A stretch of DNA of 7,876 bases from assembly GCA_018897475.1 (NCBI GenBank), contig JAHIKS010000111.1, positions 1-7,876 on the forward strand. Direction: 5' to 3'. This DNA is from Candidatus Altarchaeota archaeon. Lineage in GTDB: Archaea; Altiarchaeota; Altiarchaeia; IMC4; QMZM01. The notes under the pieces are model-generated. The model worked only from the letters and a program-made list of their open reading frames with translations, made no database searches and was not told the origin of the DNA. The translations under genes were made by a program, and so were the position numbers. Positions 5,191-7,876 of the stretch are shown piece after piece. Within the stretch, counting starts at the first letter, position 1, and each line of letters starts with the position of its first letter.

Positions 5191-6738
5191 ATGGAATTCG
5201 ATACGGAGGATATAAAGAAGAGGGCAAGGGAGGACTTCGAAAAGACATGGATCGATACTGCGAAGATTCTACCGTCCGGGGCAAAGGACTATTCCGGGGG
5301 GAAAGGAAATGTCCACCCTGTGCAGGAGATATCGCAGGAGATAAGGAAGATTTTTCTGGAACTCGGTTTCGACGAGGTCGAGAACCCGCTCTTTGTCCCG
5401 GAGCAGGAGGTATACTGGCAGTACGGTCCAGAAGCTCCTGTCATTCTTGACCGCTGCTATTATCTTGCGGGACTTCCAAGGCCCGACATCGGGCTGGGTG
5501 ACAAGAAGGTTGCAGAGATTAAGAAGATTGCAAAGGTCGATATAGAGAAATTCAAGGGGATTCTCCGCGACTACAGGGAGGGCTCCGTGGAGGGAGACAA
5601 CCTGTTCGAGGAGATAGTCAACGTTCTCGGAATCAAGGCTGAACAGGCAGCAAGGATTATCGGGCTCTTTCCCGAGTTCAGGTCTCTGAGCCCGGTTGCC
5701 GAGAAGACCACCCTGCGCTCGCACATGACCGCGGCCTGGTTCCCGACGCTGAGGGAATTGCAGGGCAAGGCGGAACTCCCGGTTAAGCTCTTCTCCGTGG
5801 GGCTGAGGTTCAGGAGAGAGCAGAAAGTGGATGCGCACCATCTGAGGGCACACTACGGCGCGTCCTGCGTCATCATGGACCCGGATGTCAGTCTCGAGGC
5901 AGGCAATACGGTCTCGGAGGGAATCCTCAAAGAGATGGGCTTCAAGGACATAAAGTTCGTCAAGAAGAAGGCGACCTCGAACTACTATGCCCCGGGAACG
6001 GAGTTTGAAATCTTCTCGGGCAAGGTGGAGATTGCCGACTGCGGCATGTATTCCCCAATAGCGTTGTCGAACTACGGCATAAAGTACCCGGTCTTCAACA
6101 TCGGCTTCGGCCTTGAGAGAATTCTGCTCATCAGGACTGGAATAGATGATATCCGGAAGATTATGTATCCGCAGTTCTACCAGGCCCTTGATTTGTCCGA
6201 TGAGGAGATTGCGAATGAGATTGGGATTGGCAATGTTCCAAAAACGGACGACGGAAAAAAACTGGCCGAGTCGATAAAGAAGGCCGCCAAGAAGCACGCT
6301 GATGAGAATTCCCCCTGTGAATTCTCCGTATACGACGGGGAATTTCTTGGCAAGAATATAAAGGTGAACCTGGTCGAGAAGGAGGATAATACCAAGCTCC
6401 TGGGCCCCGCAGCCCTGAACGAGATTTACGTCCATGATGGGGGAATCTACGGAGTGCCCCAGAACCCGGAGAAGCTGTCACAGCAACTGGTGGACGTAAA
6501 GAAAAAAGGGGTAAATGCCGGATTCACCTGTCTCGACGCGATAGCCAGCTACTTTGCCTTCGAAATCGAGGACATGGCCGGGAAGGGGAAGAAGAGCGGC
6601 TTTCTCCAGATAAAGATGGCCAAGACTCCTGCGGATGTCAACATCTGGATTGGCGACAGGGCAAGACGCTTCATAAGCTCCAGGCAGAGGGGAATATCAA
6701 TAAAGGGTCCAATATTCATGGCCGTGGAATTACAATAA
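5191..6738 (+). CDS. sepS: O-phosphoseryl-tRNA(Cys) synthetase (SepRS)
   Basis: A class II synthetase that charges tRNA(Cys) with O-phosphoserine. SepCysS then converts the product to Cys-tRNA(Cys), the indirect cysteine route of methanogens and relatives. The 515-aa length fits the family. Characteristic stretches are GPEAPVILDRCYYLAGLPRP (79-98), FPEFRSLSPVAEKTTLRSHMT (160-180), motif 2 around FRREQKVDAHHL (207-218), YSPIALSNYGI (287-297) and motif 3 GFGLERI (305-311). These match the methanococcal enzyme as I recall it. His178, Thr180 and Ser225 probably correspond to phosphate-contacting residues of the crystal structures; a further Ser appears as Gly223 here (alignment from memory, uncertain). 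The C-terminal third (about 350-515) is the tRNA-binding part, with LLGPAALNEIYVHDGGIYG. SepCysS is not in this window. It starts at ATG 5191, divergent from thiL, with no SD. Confidence 0.96.
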   Translation: MEFDTEDIKKRAREDFEKTWIDTAKILPSGAKDYSGGKGNVHPVQEISQEIRKIFLELGFDEVENPLFVPEQEVYWQYGPEAPVILDRCYYLAGLPRPDIGLGDKKVAEIKKIAKVDIEKFKGILRDYREGSVEGDNLFEEIVNVLGIKAEQAARIIGLFPEFRSLSPVAEKTTLRSHMTAAWFPTLRELQGKAELPVKLFSVGLRFRREQKVDAHHLRAHYGASCVIMDPDVSLEAGNTVSEGILKEMGFKDIKFVKKKATSNYYAPGTEFEIFSGKVEIADCGMYSPIALSNYGIKYPVFNIGFGLERILLIRTGIDDIRKIMYPQFYQALDLSDEEIANEIGIGNVPKTDDGKKLAESIKKAAKKHADENSPCEFSVYDGEFLGKNIKVNLVEKEDNTKLLGPAALNEIYVHDGGIYGVPQNPEKLSQQLVDVKKKGVNAGFTCLDAIASYFAFEIEDMAGKGKKSGFLQIKMAKTPADVNIWIGDRARRFISSRQRGISIKGPIFMAVELQ

Positions 6739-6745
6739 CTTAAAA

Positions 6746-6750
6746 TTTTT
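6746..6750 (+). terminator. possible T-run terminator after sepS
   Basis: A T5 run lies 7 nt past the sepS stop within an AT-rich gap. It could end the sepS transcript in the archaeal manner. It is short and without a hairpin, so support is weak. Confidence 0.25.
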
Positions 6751-6772
6751 GAAATTTATGGATAGATGTCCA

Positions 6773-6780
6773 CTATATTA
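6773..6780 (+). promoter_or_regulatory. TATA-like box for the barrel/coiled-coil gene
   Basis: CTATATTA is centred about 26 nt before the ATG at 6803, predicting a leaderless transcript independent of sepS. A second AT-rich box (AAATTTAT, 6752-6759) would give a leader of about 20 nt. No SD precedes the ATG. Confidence 0.45.
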
Positions 6781-6802
6781 CATCATTTTCTAAAGATTAG
6801 CG

Positions 6803-7876
6803 ATGAAACCCCGGATTCAACTGACACTGAACTCCATGAAGCTGGAGGATGCGATAAGGACAGCGGAGCTTGCAAGCAGGGATATAGACTGGCTGGAGGT
6901 CGGCAATACCCTTCTGAAGGGCGAGGGCCTGAGCGCCGTCAAACGTCTGAAGGAACGGTTCCCTGAAAAGAGGATCCTCGTGGACATGAGGGTCGTCGAT
7001 TCCGGACGGGAGATAGAGGCGGCATCGAAGTCGGGGGCCGACGTTGTTATTCTCACAGACAATGGAAACGATAAGATTCTCGCAGAGCTTGTTGAGGTCG
7101 CAAGACTTAATGGGATTGAGATAATGACCGAGCTCGCAGATGTGGGCTCCGTCAAGGACAGGTATAAATCCCTGGAGGATGTCGGCGTCAATTACCTGTT
7201 CATTAATCTGTCAACCGCCGGAGAGATTCGGGAGGTAAAGAGTATTTCAGAGAGAATCAGGCTCCCTATTGCTGTTAGTGTGGGAGCCGACACAGAAACT
7301 GCGAGTGAGGCCGTGGATTTTGGGGCAGAGATAATTATCGTCGGGAGGGGGATGGGTGACATGGGCAATGTCAACATGGCCACAAAGGAGGTGAAGGGCC
7401 TGATTAATTCCGCCTACCGGAAAGAGGCCCCGGTTGCCGGCATCGACCTTGACGAGGTTTCTGCGGATTTGGACAGGATAAAGGACATTCTCATAAGGCT
7501 TCAGGAGGACAAATTCTCGCAGGAGAAGAGGAGAGAGGAGATCGAGAACGAGCTTGAGATGATAAAGGGAGAGAATGTCAAGGATAAGAAGAAAATAGGA
7601 AAAGAGCGTAAAAAGCTTGACGACGAGATAAAGGACCTGGAAAGGCAAAGAGGAAGGATAATGGAGGAGTGGGATAAGCTAAGAGACGCTGAGGAAAGGT
7701 GGGAGAAAGAGCAGATGGAAAGGGAGAATGAATACAAAAAGAGGCAGGAAACCGTCTGGGATGAGTGGGAACAGGAGCAAAGGAGGAGATGGAAGGAGTG
7801 GACAGTAAGGAGAGAGGGTGAAAAGGAGAAGATAGACGGTGGGATGAAGGATATTGCGGATGCGATGAAGGAGATC
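6803..7876 (+). CDS. HPS/OMPDC-like TIM barrel fused to a Trp-rich coiled coil (3'-truncated)
   Basis: The frame is open from ATG 6803 to the window edge (358 codons, no stop). An in-frame TAA at 6791 makes this the first ATG. Residues 1-205 resemble 3-hexulose-6-phosphate synthase of the OMP decarboxylase suprafamily: IQLTLNSMKLEDAI (5-18), LEVGNTLLKGEG (31-42) and a phosphate-binding-type IVGRGMGDMG (179-188). The catalytic DxKxxD motif is DMRVVD (61-66), so Arg63 replaces the catalytic Lys. HPS normally condenses formaldehyde with ribulose 5-phosphate or runs in reverse to make pentose in archaea; this copy may be inactive or changed in function. Residues about 222-345 are a highly charged Lys/Glu/Arg coiled coil with six Trp (290, 300, 319, 322, 330, 333). 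I know of HPS fusions to Fae or isomerase domains, but not to a coiled coil. The C-terminus is outside the window. Confidence 0.85.
   Translation, partial: MKPRIQLTLNSMKLEDAIRTAELASRDIDWLEVGNTLLKGEGLSAVKRLKERFPEKRILVDMRVVDSGREIEAASKSGADVVILTDNGNDKILAELVEVARLNGIEIMTELADVGSVKDRYKSLEDVGVNYLFINLSTAGEIREVKSISERIRLPIAVSVGADTETASEAVDFGAEIIIVGRGMGDMGNVNMATKEVKGLINSAYRKEAPVAGIDLDEVSADLDRIKDILIRLQEDKFSQEKRREEIENELEMIKGENVKDKKKIGKERKKLDDEIKDLERQRGRIMEEWDKLRDAEERWEKEQMERENEYKKRQETVWDEWEQEQRRRWKEWTVRREGEKEKIDGGMKDIADAMKEI

Noticed and set aside
5153..5284. Upstream 44-codon extension of thiL
   Set aside because: It overlaps the divergent sepS start, is Ser/Pro/Arg-rich and unlike ThiL, and the ATG at 5152 gives the family's usual N-terminus with a well-placed TATA-like box.
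5269..6435. 388-codon open frame on the minus strand
   Set aside because: It lies wholly inside sepS on the opposite strand. The sepS product matches a known family throughout, while this translation resembles nothing and has no ribosome site. It is a shadow frame in GC-richer coding DNA.

Overview
This window looks like chromosomal DNA from an archaeon, probably an uncultured relative of methanogens or Archaeoglobales. The main evidence is a full-length O-phosphoseryl-tRNA(Cys) synthetase (sepS), an enzyme essentially confined to methanogens, Archaeoglobus and a few related uncultured archaeal lineages. An archaeal ThiL, KaiC-like/RecA-superfamily proteins and Ras-like GTPases with roadblock proteins fit this. 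So do the TATA-like boxes about 26-33 nt upstream of start codons, most of which have little or no leader. No rRNA, tRNA, CRISPR array or transposase gene is visible, and I do not assign a species.

Layout: Positions 1-6 hold the first two codons of a minus-strand gene with a strong Shine-Dalgarno. Positions 60-239 form a large nested inverted-repeat element of unknown identity. It lies between that gene and a TATA-like box, so it may be a structured 5' leader, but other readings are open. Positions 345-988 (+) hold a possible 22-aa small ORF coupled by ATGA to a membrane-anchored single-HKD phospholipase D/Nuc-like protein. Positions 972-4216 (-) hold a signalling-type locus. In transcription order it encodes a KaiC-like domain fused to a Ras-like GTPase, three tandem roadblock/LC7 proteins, and a second KaiC-like protein. 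Positions 4262-5152 (-) are thiL. Positions 5191-6738 (+) are sepS, divergent from thiL across a 38-bp promoter region. From 6803 (+) to the right edge runs a hexulose-phosphate-synthase-like TIM barrel fused to a long charged, Trp-rich coiled coil, truncated by the window.

The most interesting part is the 972-4216 locus. Roadblock proteins are the usual partners or regulators of MglA/Arf-like GTPases, and the covalent KaiC-GTPase fusion links the KaiC-like fold to that switch. Both KaiC-like domains have lost the Walker A lysine, while the GTPase has an intact P-loop but an NKAN in place of the NKxD specificity motif. This suggests an archaeal MglA/MglB-like switch in which the KaiC-like domains are scaffolds or sensors rather than ATPases, and whose nucleotide specificity may be altered. 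That is inference. The second notable protein is the barrel/coiled-coil fusion, where the catalytic Lys of the DxKxxD motif is replaced by Arg.
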